Assembly: GCA_040755755.1 (NCBI GenBank)
Contig: JBFLZW010000069.1
Coordinates: forward strand, 57,642-121,641
Length of the DNA: 64,000 bases
Reading direction: 5' to 3'
Origin: a bacterium
GTDB lineage: Bacteria > SZUA-182 > DTGQ01
In this document: positions 7,873 to 17,135 of the stretch, piece by piece
How positions within the stretch are numbered: position 1 is the first letter of the stretch
Layout: each line of letters opens with the position of its first letter
The notes under the pieces: model-generated
The model's database searches: none
Told to the model about the DNA's origin: nothing
What the model saw: the letters and a program-made list of their open reading frames with translations, nothing else
Made by a program: the position numbers and the translations under genes

Positions 7873-9195
7873 TTACTGCCGCCAAGGTAAAATAGGGGAC
7901 GGAGTATACTGCCCACCACTAAAAATTCTCTTCCTGTCTAATTTAGTCTCGATATCTTGGACTGCGTCTGGGAGATCCTTCACCTTGGTCTGAATGTCGG
8001 TCGTCTTGGTCTGGATGTCGGGAATTTTATCCGTCTGGGTCTTGACATCATCAATATTGTCCGTCTGAGCCTTGACGGCATCCACCTTGCCACTTACCGT
8101 GGTGCAGCAGCTTTGAACATCGTCAATATTGTCCGTCTGTGCTTTGATGGCAGTCAAGGTACCGGGAACGCCGGAAAGACCGGTTGTCTGACTGACCACA
8201 GTATTGAGCTTAGTAACGATATCACCTATTGTTATTGTCAAAGCATCTAATTTAGCTTCAATCGCTTCAAGAGTGGCTGGCGGTGGAGGTGTTACTGACT
8301 GTACACAAGAGATCTCCCTGGTTAACAGCCTTTGATAAGGCGTACTGCCAGCTGGAAGGGCAGAACCATATGCCCATTCCGAAGTCATGGTAGATGCCAA
8401 AACAGCTCCACTCCCAATAGAATAAATAATCATAGTGGGATTGCCGCTTAGTGGATCGACCAATATAGGCGTAGTACCGGCTGGTAGCTGTGATGAATTA
8501 AAATATCCATGAGCAGAATAATTCCAGCCGAAATAGCTTGCATTAGTCGTTCCCGTTACTATGCAGTGGGAGGAAGCACCAGAAGCTATCTGAATGTTAT
8601 TGAGCCCCGTCGAACCTGGTCCAGTAAAACGAGATATAAAACCAGCGTTAAATCCCCCCGTTGTTGTAGGCGCAATTTGATAACCATCTATTACGCCTAA
8701 AACTCCGCCTCCACTGTTGGGTCCTCCATCGGCTAAATGGATGATAGCGTAAAGCCCCTGGTTGATAGCTGCCTGCATCTGTGTAATATTAGCGGAAATA
8801 TTACTATAATAGGTTGCGGGCTGATCCCCTGGTATAATGAGAATTCTATACCTCAACATATCTGTACTCAGCAATGTCCTAAATGTTGCGGAAGTTATTC
8901 GAGAGTATGTTTTGCCGAGCATTGCCAATACATTCTCAACAGCACCAAGGTCGGTATCAAGTGGAGTACAAGCTGCAGAATATTCATAGGGAAGTTTATC
9001 CTGTACCAAAAGCACTTCAGCCGTTTGTGTTGGATTTGGATAAGGATAATTTATTTGAGTTGAAGTACCGGGAATAACACATCCTAACCCGCCGGTGGAT
9101 TGTGACCACGCCACCTTCGCCTGAAGCCCCAACATTGCTGCCAAAGCTACTGTCATACATACAACCAACGTAAGTTTTTTCAAATACCTTTCCAT
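7873..9195 (-). CDS. Secreted protein with GATase-like N-domain and coiled repeat tail
   Basis: Exported protein of 440 residues. Residues 1-32 are a signal peptide ending AWSQS. Residues ~60-285 read like a class-I-glutamine-amidotransferase-like (Rossmann-type) fold: AEVLLVQD, YRILIIPGDQPATYY, LYAIIHLADGG and GSGAVLASTMTSEWAYG, but no catalytic Cys-His-Glu triad can be assigned. After PPPPATLEAI a tail of ~120 residues carries short repeats (KAQTDNIDDV twice, then TQTDKIPDI, TKTTDIQTKVKDLPDAV), predicted to be a long helical coil like tail-fibre or stalk segments. It ends SPILPWRQ. It stands alone with its own terminator. The substrate or partner is unknown; it may be a surface stalk protein. 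Confidence 0.65.
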   Translation of the reverse strand: MERYLKKLTLVVCMTVALAAMLGLQAKVAWSQSTGGLGCVIPGTSTQINYPYPNPTQTAEVLLVQDKLPYEYSAACTPLDTDLGAVENVLAMLGKTYSRITSATFRTLLSTDMLRYRILIIPGDQPATYYSNISANITQMQAAINQGLYAIIHLADGGPNSGGGVLGVIDGYQIAPTTTGGFNAGFISRFTGPGSTGLNNIQIASGASSHCIVTGTTNASYFGWNYSAHGYFNSSQLPAGTTPILVDPLSGNPTMIIYSIGSGAVLASTMTSEWAYGSALPAGSTPYQRLLTREISCVQSVTPPPPATLEAIEAKLDALTITIGDIVTKLNTVVSQTTGLSGVPGTLTAIKAQTDNIDDVQSCCTTVSGKVDAVKAQTDNIDDVKTQTDKIPDIQTKTTDIQTKVKDLPDAVQDIETKLDRKRIFSGGQYTPSPILPWRQ

Positions 9196-10403
9196 TGTTA
9201 TACGCCTCCTTGCTTTCCTTGCACTTTCCAGTTGTCGGTTTACCTGCTTCCATTCCTCACGAGAAAACTACTTCATCTCACTTCACCTGACCTGCACTGC
9301 ACTGCACACCTGCATTACCTGACTTTTCCTCCTCCATGTTCGTTTATTCCGCATTCCACTCGCTCAGTTTATCAAGTCCATCCACTCACCTCCTTTTTCC
9401 CGCCTGTTTGGTAGGGGGTTCTTATTATGGCTGACTGACTGCACTGGCAGATTTATCCCTTTCCTTTATTCATTTTCCTGGTGATCTGCCTTGAGGATTA
9501 ATTTATCTCTTCATCTGACATCTTCAGGAGCACGCGACATCTTTTTCCCTTTGCCAAATACTCTTGCCAAATACCCCTGCCAGATACCACCGCCTGCATC
9601 TAACCGAATTTCGACTACCCTTTTTTCAGGCAGCCCTCAAATGTCCTGCCCCTGATTGAATTTCTTTTTGTGAACTTCCGATTCACTGCTTCTGATTTAT
9701 CACCCTGCCAGCTTTGCCCGGTACTTACAGCTATCCGAGCTCAAGGCCTTGAACTTCTTTTGTTGCTCTACCAATTTTGTTGCTCTACCAATAGGTGAAG
9801 ACTCAATGGATGCATGTTTATGGCTGAGTGGGCTTTATCCAGCCCCAAGTTATAATTTGCTGGTACAAGTAATTTCGATTGTGCAGCATCTCCAGCAGCG
9901 TATTGCAGTGTCGCACCGGGGTTACGAAACCAGCCAGCTAATAAATAAAATAAAAAAAGAGATGGAACATAGCAGTAGTTGAATAAAAATCGACTCATTT
10001 TGTACCCTTTTTGCACGCTATCGAAATTCTTGTTTACTATCCTATATCGATCAATTGGGAGAAAACTACTACATTATTCTGTGATTATTAATAATATTAA
10101 TTTTTATAACGAAATAATGTTACATATATTTTTTGTAATCCTATATCGGAATGGTCCTGCTTTAGGTACTACCGGGATGTTAATTAATATGCCTAAATAT
10201 GTAAGAACTGGCAATTTATCGAACACAGGTAATGACTTATCGGGAGACTGCTTATGATTTTTGGAGGGGGCAAGGCCAATCACCGATAGTTCTCATTCAT
10301 GGGAAACACTGGGATTGTCCCCATGTTTCAATACTTTTCCTTTGACAATTCCCCGATGGATCATCTATCATGAAAGTATCAGCGAATAACGAGAAGAAAG
10401 TGT
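9196..10403. other. Gene-poor stretch of about 1.2 kb
   Basis: No gene supported. The left half (9230-9650) is strongly pyrimidine-rich on the plus strand and contains short direct repeats (CACTG units near 9294; TTGCCAAATAC twice near 9554-9580), possibly the long leader of the gene at 7873-9195. A 15-17-bp direct repeat of TTTTGTTGCTCTACCAA lies near 9758-9790. The right half (10020-10210) is AT-rich and contains ATCCTATATCG twice. Weak frames here have no ribosome site or recognisable protein motif. Confidence 0.5.
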
Positions 10404-11480
10404 ATGAACAAAGAGAATAGCGAGTTTTTGAACCATCCACACGATGCTTTTGTCAAAGAAGTTCTGAGCCGGAAGGAAAACGCCAGGGATTTTTTCTCTA
10501 ACTATCTGCCTGACCGGATTCGGGCTCTGATAGACCTTGACAGCTTGGATATCTGCAAGGACAGCTTCATCGAGCAGGAATTGCGGGAGTATTTCTCAGA
10601 CCTGCTCTATTGTCTCAAATTATCTGGTGATCAGGTAGAGCAGCCGGGTTATCTCTATCTGCTCCTTGAGCACAAGAGTACGCCACAGCATTGGATAGCC
10701 TTCCATCTCTTGCGCTATCAGGTGAAAATCTGGGAGCTCTACCTCAAGCAAAACAAAAAAGTCAGGAAGCTGCCGCCGGTCATTCCGATGGTCCTCTATC
10801 ATGGCCGAACCAGGTGGAGGGTAAGCACCCGATTCTTTGATATAATCCTCAATTCCAGGGAGGAGCTCAGAGTCTTTATCCCTGATTTTTCCTACCTGGT
10901 GTACGATTTTTCGCCTTATGGTAAAGATCGGGTCAGGGGAATGGCTTTCCTGCAGGTTTTTCTTCTTCTGCTCAAGTATATCCATCATCCTGATCTGCTG
11001 AACCATCTGCACACGATCCTTCCTCCTTTTCTCAAGGATACCTCTCAATCCTGGCCTCAGTTGATGGATCGGCTGCTCATTATCCTTCATTACCTCTTCA
11101 ATGCTACCGATAAGGATAGGGTGAGTGTGGATGAGCTCAAGGAAATTATCGAAGAGAATCTGCCCAAAGATAAAGACAAGGAGGGGATTGTCATGACCTT
11201 AGCCGAACATTTAATTCAACAGGGATTACAGCAAGGACTACAGCAGGGAGTTGAACAAGGATTACAGCAGGGAGTTGAACAGGGATTACAGCAGGGAGTT
11301 GAACAGGGATTACGGGAAGCCATTATGGACGTTCTGGAAACCCGCTTTGGTTCTATCCCTGCATCGGTCAAAGAGAAGGTGGCTGGTATTGCCGATCGGC
11401 ACATACTCGCAGATCTGCATCGAAAGGCGATTACGGCTGCCTCAGTGACTGAATGGGAAAAATTGATCCCCATGAGTTGA
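10404..11480 (+). CDS. Rpn/YhgA-type PD-(D/E)XK nuclease-transposase-like protein
   Basis: Protein of 358 residues of the recombination-promoting nuclease family. The N-terminus HPHDAFVKEVLSRKENARDF is the family opening. The PD-(D/E)XK core is visible as YFSDLLY then YLYLLLEHKS, with the catalytic Asp and the E-x-K pair. The Rpn domain spans residues ~8-210. Then come a linker and a tail (residues ~272-305) of 12-bp-encoded units QGLQ/QGVE before the C-terminal helical segment. These proteins promote RecA-independent recombination and are often multicopy and variable. It is a lone gene beside an MNT/HEPN pair, in an accessory region. Confidence 0.85.
   Translation: MNKENSEFLNHPHDAFVKEVLSRKENARDFFSNYLPDRIRALIDLDSLDICKDSFIEQELREYFSDLLYCLKLSGDQVEQPGYLYLLLEHKSTPQHWIAFHLLRYQVKIWELYLKQNKKVRKLPPVIPMVLYHGRTRWRVSTRFFDIILNSREELRVFIPDFSYLVYDFSPYGKDRVRGMAFLQVFLLLLKYIHHPDLLNHLHTILPPFLKDTSQSWPQLMDRLLIILHYLFNATDKDRVSVDELKEIIEENLPKDKDKEGIVMTLAEHLIQQGLQQGLQQGVEQGLQQGVEQGLQQGVEQGLREAIMDVLETRFGSIPASVKEKVAGIADRHILADLHRKAITAASVTEWEKLIPMS
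11219..11312 (+). repeat. 12/24-bp tandem repeat in the Rpn gene
   Basis: Nearly perfect tandem array of 12-bp units CAGGGATTACAG and CAGGGAGTTGAA, alternating about 3.5 times, and encoding QGLQ-QGVE. The length is a multiple of 3, so unit gain or loss keeps the frame. Expected to be prone to slippage. Confidence 0.85.
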
Positions 11481-11574
11481 ATATGCATCATTCGAAAAGT
11501 AAGGACGGATCTGCCAAGGGCAGCATAAAAAATGCCTTTCCTTGATTCCCATTTTGTATAAGGAGGGAGCCCGA

Positions 11575-11961
11575 ATGAGTCTACGAGCACAATCTTCTCA
11601 GCAAAAATCGCCTCTCTATTCAGTGGAGTTATCCAATAGACTTGCCCTGGCTGAAAGGTTGGCACTGGATGATCTTATTTCCTCCGTGAGGATAGATTGG
11701 CCCTGGACCAGATTTGTTCTTTTGGGTTCCAAGGTAAGTGGTCTGGCCGATGAAGAATCAGATTTAGACCTGCTGATAACGCTTCCCTGCCCGGTGAATG
11801 ATGAAATAAGGCGGCGAATCGTTCATGAAGTTTTTGAAGTAAATCTTACTTACGGAAGTAATATCAGTGTACTTATCGTTTCGGAGGAAGAGTGGGAGAA
11901 GGGAGCTGTTTCTGTGCTTCCTATTCATACCTTTATCGAGGAAGAAGGGGTTCCTTTATGA
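11575..11961 (+). CDS. MNT-type nucleotidyltransferase (antitoxin of HEPN/MNT pair)
   Basis: Minimal nucleotidyltransferase of 128 residues with the signature LLGSKVSGLADEESDLDLLI: the GS motif and the paired acidic residues in SDLDL. The start is the ATG at 11575 after AAGGAGG (11561-11567). In HEPN/MNT systems the MNT protein neutralises or modifies the HEPN ribonuclease, in known cases by AMPylation. The stop overlaps the HEPN start codon (ATGA, 11958), typical of this type of operon. The partner is damaged here, so the MNT gene may be an orphan. Confidence 0.8.
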   Translation: MSLRAQSSQQKSPLYSVELSNRLALAERLALDDLISSVRIDWPWTRFVLLGSKVSGLADEESDLDLLITLPCPVNDEIRRRIVHEVFEVNLTYGSNISVLIVSEEEWEKGAVSVLPIHTFIEEEGVPL

Positions 11962-12358
11962 ATGAGCAAGAAAGACTAGGAGAGGTTATCCGCTATTGGC
12001 TTGAAAAAGCGAAGGAATCTCTTAGTGCAGCTCAGGATGAAATGAAAGCCGGCCGTCTTTCTTTCGCGGTAAATCGTATCTACTATGCTTTGTTTTTATG
12101 CTGTAAGTGCAGTTTTACTTCAAGAGAGGCTTCAGTTTAAAAAACACTCTGGTGTAAGAGCCGCTTTTCATCAACACCTTGTCAAACCCGGGATGGTAAG
12201 CCGTGAACACGGGCAATTGTACGATGAACTTTTCGAAGCACGGCAAAGAGGCGATTATCATAGAGCTTATCTATTTTGAAAAGAAAGTGGTGGAAGACTG
12301 GCTTCAACGGGCTCAAGGGTTTATAGACGCAATGAGCTTATTGGTCCAAAAGCATTGA
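11958..12358 (+). pseudogene. HEPN-domain protein (toxin), frameshifted twice
   Basis: HEPN-domain coding sequence of ~133 residues that can only be read through three frames. Frame 1 gives MNEQERLGEVIRYWLEKAKE... to NRIYYALF. An extra T in the T5 run at about 12090-12095 shifts to the frame with YAVSAVLLQERLQFKKHSGV... to RQRGDY. One extra base at about 12256-12258 then shifts to ELIYFEKKVVEDWLQRAQG... and the stop at 12356-12358. All three pieces match a normal HEPN protein in order. Both lesions are +1 insertions, so this is either inactivation of the toxin or two assembly errors. It overlaps MNT by 4 bp. Confidence 0.75.
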
Positions 12359-12370
12359 TCCATTTTTCAT

Positions 12371-12395
12371 CTCCTGACTCCTGACTCCTGACTCC
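12371..12395. repeat. Heptanucleotide microrepeat
   Basis: CTCCTGA repeated three times plus a partial unit, in the 48-bp gap between the HEPN pseudogene and the convergent CPBP protease gene. Confidence 0.7.
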
Positions 12396-12406
12396 TTGCC
12401 CTTTAC

Positions 12407-13102
12407 CTACCACCATATTCCCAGGATCGGAGCAACGACAAGAGGGATGAAGTTAGTGAGAAAGTGAAGAACAATGACCATGGTCAGGCTCTTCTTCCAT
12501 AAAAACAGCAGAGAAAATACCAGGCCGATGTATCCTACGGTCAGCATGCCTGCTGCCCCCTCATAGGCATGCCCAAGGGCAAAAAGAAAAACCGAGAGAA
12601 GAACGCTGATCCAGGTATCGTCCGTAATCTCTTTGATCCGGCTCAGTAAATACCCCCGAAAGATTATTTCCTCGGCAAAGGCAACTACCAGGACCAGGAT
12701 GCCGCCAAGGATTATTTCCCAGATGCCCGTGGGACTGAGCGATACGGGAACTTCCTCGATATGACTGAGACCCAGCCAGGTGAAAAAATCCAATATCACT
12801 CCTACGGTAAAGTAAAAGAGGGGAAAGATCGCCACTCCCCAGAGGATATGCTTTCTCATATCCTGTCTGGTCCATCCGATCCGGCAAAAGGGCTCTTTCC
12901 GTAATCTGAGCAGCCCAAAGACCAGAGCCGATAAACCGACATTCCGCAGGATAGTGACCAGGGCGGTAATGAAAAACGGGCAGGTTTCCTCCGGGCAAAA
13001 TAGTCCGGCTGGAAAGGCCAGAGAAGCGGTGGAGATAGCTAAAAACAGCATCAACTCGCGGAGCTTGCTTCTCTTTGAATCCTTGTGCAATTCTTCGCCC
13101 AC
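12407..13102 (-). CDS. CPBP-family intramembrane glutamic metalloprotease
   Basis: Membrane protease of the CAAX/Abi (CPBP, Rce1-like) family, 231 residues. The three catalytic motifs are present: AEEIIFRGYLL (EExxxR), FALGHAYEG (FxxxH) and HFLTN (HxxxN/B). It has about seven membrane helices. I choose the GTG at 13102 as start because AGGAGAAGG lies 9 nt upstream and this leaves ~110 bp of divergent promoter space with the M50 gene; a longer frame to 13321 would overlap that gene. CPBP proteases process prenylated proteins or peptides such as bacteriocins, and some act in self-immunity. Substrate unknown. Confidence 0.82.
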   Translation of the reverse strand: MGEELHKDSKRSKLRELMLFLAISTASLAFPAGLFCPEETCPFFITALVTILRNVGLSALVFGLLRLRKEPFCRIGWTRQDMRKHILWGVAIFPLFYFTVGVILDFFTWLGLSHIEEVPVSLSPTGIWEIILGGILVLVVAFAEEIIFRGYLLSRIKEITDDTWISVLLSVFLFALGHAYEGAAGMLTVGYIGLVFSLLFLWKKSLTMVIVLHFLTNFIPLVVAPILGIWW

Positions 13103-13219
13103 CTGAAAATACCTTCTCCTCTGGCTCCTCTGGCAGCCAATACGACCTGAATCAGTAGAGTGTTCAACCATCAGGTGCCGATTATACAATAAGTCGGGTA
13201 AAAGGAGAAATTGCTTTTT

Positions 13220-14341
13220 ATGGACAAAAGAGAAAAGGCATCTTACGGGAATGGAAGAGAAACGAGAGTAAAGTGGTCTGTCCAGGTGGGCAGGTTTTTC
13301 GGCATTCCTTTGAAAATCCATATTACATTTTGGCTCCTGCTGCTGTTTGTGGCTCTGTCCTCAGGGAAGCGGGGGGGGATTCAGGGAGGAGCACAGGGGG
13401 TTGTGCTGGTTCTGCTGCTTTTTGGCTGCGTGGTCCTTCACGAGCTGGGGCACAGCGTTGTAGCCCAGCATCGGGGGATCAGGGTGAGGGATATAATCCT
13501 TTTGCCCATCGGCGGGATATCCCAGATGGAAAAAATCCCGGATGAGCCAAAGAGCGAGCTGTTCATCGCCGCTATCGGCCCGCTTATCAGTTTGACCCTT
13601 GCCCTGGGCTTCTATATCCTGGCCCGCCTGCTTGGGCAGAATACGGCTCTTCCGCAGACTTCACTCCTTGATGGGCATGTCCTGGTCAGCCTTTTCTGGA
13701 TTAACCTGATTCTGGGGATTTTCAACCTTCTGCCCGCCTTTCCGATGGATGGGGGAAGAGTGTTGCGGTCTATTCTGGCCATGCGAATAGAATACCTTCA
13801 GGCTACTCACATTGCGGTCAGCATAGGCCAGATGTTCGCCATTCTTTTTTTCTTTTACGGGTTGTTCTATAACTTTTGGCTGGCCCTGATCGGTATTTTT
13901 ATTTACCTGGGAGCAGAGGGCGAGGAGCATGAGACGATTTTACGCAGATCGCTCAGGAGGACGCCGGTAGGACAGGCCATAATCACCAGCTTTAACCGGC
14001 TCTCTCCGGATGATAGTTTGCAGGATGCCATGAATATTGCCTGTCATAGCCTGCAGATGGATTTTCCCGTCATGCGGGATGGTGAGCTTATCGGCCTTTT
14101 GTCCAGGGATCGTTTTGTAAAAGCCATGAGGGATCTCTCGCCGGATGCCCGTATCGGAGATATCATGAGCACCGATTTTATCACCATCCCGGATACCGAA
14201 CCCCTCGATGAGGCATATTCGCAGCTCAGTGAGGCAAAAGCGAGCTTCGCTCCCGTAATGCATGAACATACCCTGGCCGGATTCATCAACCTTGAACAGA
14301 TCGGCAAATACCAGATGATCTGCGGGGCAGGCCGGAAATAG
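13220..14341 (+). CDS. Site-2 protease (M50) with CBS domains
   Basis: Intramembrane zinc metalloprotease of 373 residues. The zinc motif is VLHELGHSVVA (HExxH). The third ligand is in LLPAFPMDGGRVLRSI, in the usual second motif. It has six membrane helices to about residue 230, then two CBS domains (residues ~245-370, with IGLLSRDRFVKAMRD and a second LAGFINLEQIG), the domain order of the Rv2625c/MJ0392 group. CBS pairs bind adenine nucleotides and may gate activity. AAAGGAG (13201-13207) fits either the ATG at 13220 or a TTG at 13211. It diverges from the CPBP protease gene. Confidence 0.87.
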   Translation: MDKREKASYGNGRETRVKWSVQVGRFFGIPLKIHITFWLLLLFVALSSGKRGGIQGGAQGVVLVLLLFGCVVLHELGHSVVAQHRGIRVRDIILLPIGGISQMEKIPDEPKSELFIAAIGPLISLTLALGFYILARLLGQNTALPQTSLLDGHVLVSLFWINLILGIFNLLPAFPMDGGRVLRSILAMRIEYLQATHIAVSIGQMFAILFFFYGLFYNFWLALIGIFIYLGAEGEEHETILRRSLRRTPVGQAIITSFNRLSPDDSLQDAMNIACHSLQMDFPVMRDGELIGLLSRDRFVKAMRDLSPDARIGDIMSTDFITIPDTEPLDEAYSQLSEAKASFAPVMHEHTLAGFINLEQIGKYQMICGAGRK

Positions 14342-14347
14342 ATCACC

Positions 14348-17110
14348 TTACTGCGACTCCTGCCCTTCCATTGCCTCGATTTGCCCGAGGAAAGATCGGG
14401 CTTCCTGGTTATCCGGCTGGAGGCGAAGACTTTCCCGTATTTCGTCATATGCTGCGCGGTAGTTTTTCCGGCGAAAATAAACCGCCCCAAGGTAATAATG
14501 AGGAAGAGGATTTTCAGGGTCAAGGGCCTGGGCTCTTTGCCAGGCAATTATGGCCTTCCTGTCCTGTCCTGCCTGGGAAAAGGCCAGGCCGACATTAATA
14601 AGGTGCGTGGAAAGATCGATCCCTTTTCCTGCCAAAGCTGTCTTCCACTCGTCCAGGGCTTTATCGATAAGATCCTTTTCAAAGTAAGCATTTCCCAGGT
14701 TGAGGTGCGCTCCCGGCAGATCCGATTTGAGGGACAGCGCCTTTTCCCAGGACCGTATGGCCTGGTCGGTCTGGCCGAGGCCCTGCTGGGCCTTTCCGAG
14801 GGAATAATAGGCCAGAGGGTTCTCCGGCTGGCGGCTGAGCAGTTCCTGATATGAAGACAGGGCGGCAGGAAAGTCTCCCTTCTCAAGGTATAAAAGTCCA
14901 AGCTGGTTGTAGCCTTCAGCACAATCTTTATCCAGCCCGATAGCCCGGCGATACTCCTGCTCGGCCAGTGTATAGTCTTTCAGGGCAAAATAGGTCATAC
15001 CCAGATTGATTATTGCGTTCTGGTAAGCCGGACGAAGGGCAACCGCTTTTTTCAGTTCCTCCAGGGCCTCCGCAAAGCGGCCCTGATTCAGATAGATGCT
15101 TCCCAGGTTATTGTGGGCTTCAGGGTTATTGGGATCGAGGGAAATGGCCTGCCGGCAGTACTGTATGGCCAGATCAGGTTTTCCCTGGCTGCCGTAAATA
15201 AGCCCCAGGTTATGGTATGCGGAAGTATTTTGGGAATCGATCCTGATGGCAGTCTCAAAATGGGCTGCGGCCTTGTCCAGGTTCGCCTGACTGAGAAAAA
15301 GATTTCCCGCCTGGGTATGGGCTTCGGCATAGTTCGGGTCGATCCGCAGGGCCTGCTCGATGGCGGTCATGGCCTCATCTTTTTTGCCCAGTTTGTCACA
15401 GGCAATGCTCAGATTATGGTAGATCTCAGGATATTCAGCCCAGACAAGAGCGTGCCTGAATTCATCCAGGGCAAGATCGTAACTGCCCCGCTGATAATGT
15501 ATCAGCCCCAGTTGATTAAGGGCGTCGATATCGTCAGGATTAAGGCTCAGGGCTGTTTTAAACGAAGCTTCCGCCTGGTCGAAAAGCTTTTTTTCCTGAT
15601 AAGCCCGCCCCAGATTGACGTGGGCGGCAGTATTGTCAGGGTTGACCTGAATGATTTTCTGAAAGCAGAGTATGGCCTGATCATAGAGGTGAGCGTAAAG
15701 ATACGATATCCCCTGATCGAGATAATCGATGAGATAAATCATCTCCTTGGGATCCCGCCCTTGCGTTTCTGTGCCGGTCTTGGGTCTGGTCCATACATAG
15801 CCGAGGCTGCGCAGCCGGGCCTTTATATCCCCTTTCATTTCAACTTGCCGGACCGGTTCACCCGCGCGGGCAAGGGATTTTTTCAGCCTTTCAAGGTCGC
15901 TTTTCCCCTGGGCGGAAAGCCTGCTATCCTGTGCAGCCAGGTTCTTCATTTCGCCGGAATCTTCAGTCAGACGGTAAAGCTCTGGCCGGGGTGCCTGAAT
16001 ATATTTCCAATCCGGTCTTCGTATTCCTTCAAGCCTGCTCCAGCCAAAGTTAAGTTCCGGACTGAGGCTTTCCAGGAGGATTTCCTTATGAACCTCAGCG
16101 GCCTGGTTCCGAATCAGGGGAAGCAGGCTCTTTCCTGCCAGTTCAGGAATTGTGCCGAAACCATAGAGCTCAAGAACGGTGGGCAGGATATCCACGGTAC
16201 TCACCATTGCCTGGATGGATTTCCCCCCGGGCAAAAGACCGCCCGGCCCCTTGATGATCAAGGGAACCCTGGTCGTGGATTCATAAATGAAAATGGCATG
16301 GGTGGCCTCCCCATGTTCACCCAGGCTTTCTCCATGATCTGCCGTAAGGATGATAATTGTCCGATCGGTCAGCCCCATCTTCTCCATTTCCTTGAGTAAA
16401 TCACCAAGGCATTGATCGGTATAAGCGATTTCCCCGTCATAGGGACATTTCTGATAGCTGTGCGCAAAAGGGGCAGGAGGAGAATAAAGAGCATGGGGAT
16501 CGAAATAATGGAGCCAGAGAAAGAATTTCTCCCCTCCATGTTCCTGTAACCAGGAGAGCCCAAGGCGCGTGATTTCTTCAGCTTTTCGCTCGTTGTATAA
16601 AATCTCCGTCGGCTTTCCCCGTGCCGGAAGCCTGTCTTCATAAAAATCAAAGCCCTGATCCAGTCCGAAAATTGAGTCAAGGACGAAGGCCCCAATGCAG
16701 GCGGCTGTCTGGAAGCCATGCTCTTTCATGATTTCAGCCAGGGTGCGGGCATCCTTTCCGAGAATGAAGTTACCGTTATTGCGAACACCATGTTGAATGG
16801 GGTACAGGCCGGTCATGATCGAGGAGTGGGCAGGCAGGGTGATCGGGGCAGGGGTAATGGCCTGCCTGAACATTACGCCCTGAGCAGCCAGAGCATCCAG
16901 GGTGGGGGTTTTTATCTGCTGATAGCCATAGCATCCAAGATGATCGGCCCGTAAAGTATCGATGGTGATAAGAAGCAGGTTGAAGTCATTTTCTTTTTGC
17001 CTGCTCTTCAGTGCACCGGCGGAGGGAGCTGCCTGAAAAAAGAGCAGACCCGAAAGAATGACGGCTATCCCGAAAAGATTGCCTTTACCGTAGCAGGTCG
17101 TTGTAGCCAT
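14348..17110 (-). CDS. Exported sulfatase-like hydrolase fused to TPR repeats
   Basis: 920-residue protein with a signal peptide (1-33). Residues ~43-400 form an alkaline-phosphatase-superfamily sulfatase domain: LLITIDTLRADHLGCYGY (metal-binding Asp pair), TLPAHSSIMTGLYPIQHG, and LTADHGESLGEHGE. The position normally holding the formylglycine Cys/Ser (CxPxR) reads ITLPAHSS, so classical sulfatase chemistry is doubtful; Thr or Ser could serve as in phosphodiesterase/phosphotransferase relatives. Residues ~455-910 are about thirteen TPR repeats. It is the last gene of the minus-strand secreted-protein run, 25 bp after the Tyr/Gly-rich gene, so it may modify or organise those products. Confidence 0.83.
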   Translation of the reverse strand: MATTTCYGKGNLFGIAVILSGLLFFQAAPSAGALKSRQKENDFNLLLITIDTLRADHLGCYGYQQIKTPTLDALAAQGVMFRQAITPAPITLPAHSSIMTGLYPIQHGVRNNGNFILGKDARTLAEIMKEHGFQTAACIGAFVLDSIFGLDQGFDFYEDRLPARGKPTEILYNERKAEEITRLGLSWLQEHGGEKFFLWLHYFDPHALYSPPAPFAHSYQKCPYDGEIAYTDQCLGDLLKEMEKMGLTDRTIIILTADHGESLGEHGEATHAIFIYESTTRVPLIIKGPGGLLPGGKSIQAMVSTVDILPTVLELYGFGTIPELAGKSLLPLIRNQAAEVHKEILLESLSPELNFGWSRLEGIRRPDWKYIQAPRPELYRLTEDSGEMKNLAAQDSRLSAQGKSDLERLKKSLARAGEPVRQVEMKGDIKARLRSLGYVWTRPKTGTETQGRDPKEMIYLIDYLDQGISYLYAHLYDQAILCFQKIIQVNPDNTAAHVNLGRAYQEKKLFDQAEASFKTALSLNPDDIDALNQLGLIHYQRGSYDLALDEFRHALVWAEYPEIYHNLSIACDKLGKKDEAMTAIEQALRIDPNYAEAHTQAGNLFLSQANLDKAAAHFETAIRIDSQNTSAYHNLGLIYGSQGKPDLAIQYCRQAISLDPNNPEAHNNLGSIYLNQGRFAEALEELKKAVALRPAYQNAIINLGMTYFALKDYTLAEQEYRRAIGLDKDCAEGYNQLGLLYLEKGDFPAALSSYQELLSRQPENPLAYYSLGKAQQGLGQTDQAIRSWEKALSLKSDLPGAHLNLGNAYFEKDLIDKALDEWKTALAGKGIDLSTHLINVGLAFSQAGQDRKAIIAWQRAQALDPENPLPHYYLGAVYFRRKNYRAAYDEIRESLRLQPDNQEARSFLGQIEAMEGQESQ

Positions 17111-17135
17111 AGGTATCCACGCCTCTTCCCTGAGC

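Noticed and set aside
9768-10016. 82-codon minus-strand frame with a hydrophobic start
   Set aside because: No ribosome site, no similarity, lies in an AT-rich gene-poor stretch containing direct repeats.
11219-11312. CRISPR array
   Set aside because: The tandem units are contiguous, 12 bp, in frame within a coding sequence, with no spacers. No CRISPR array was seen anywhere in the window.
15113-16399. 428-codon plus-strand frame opposite the sulfatase-TPR gene
   Set aside because: Antisense shadow of a strongly supported coding sequence; no ribosome site, biased composition, no domain.
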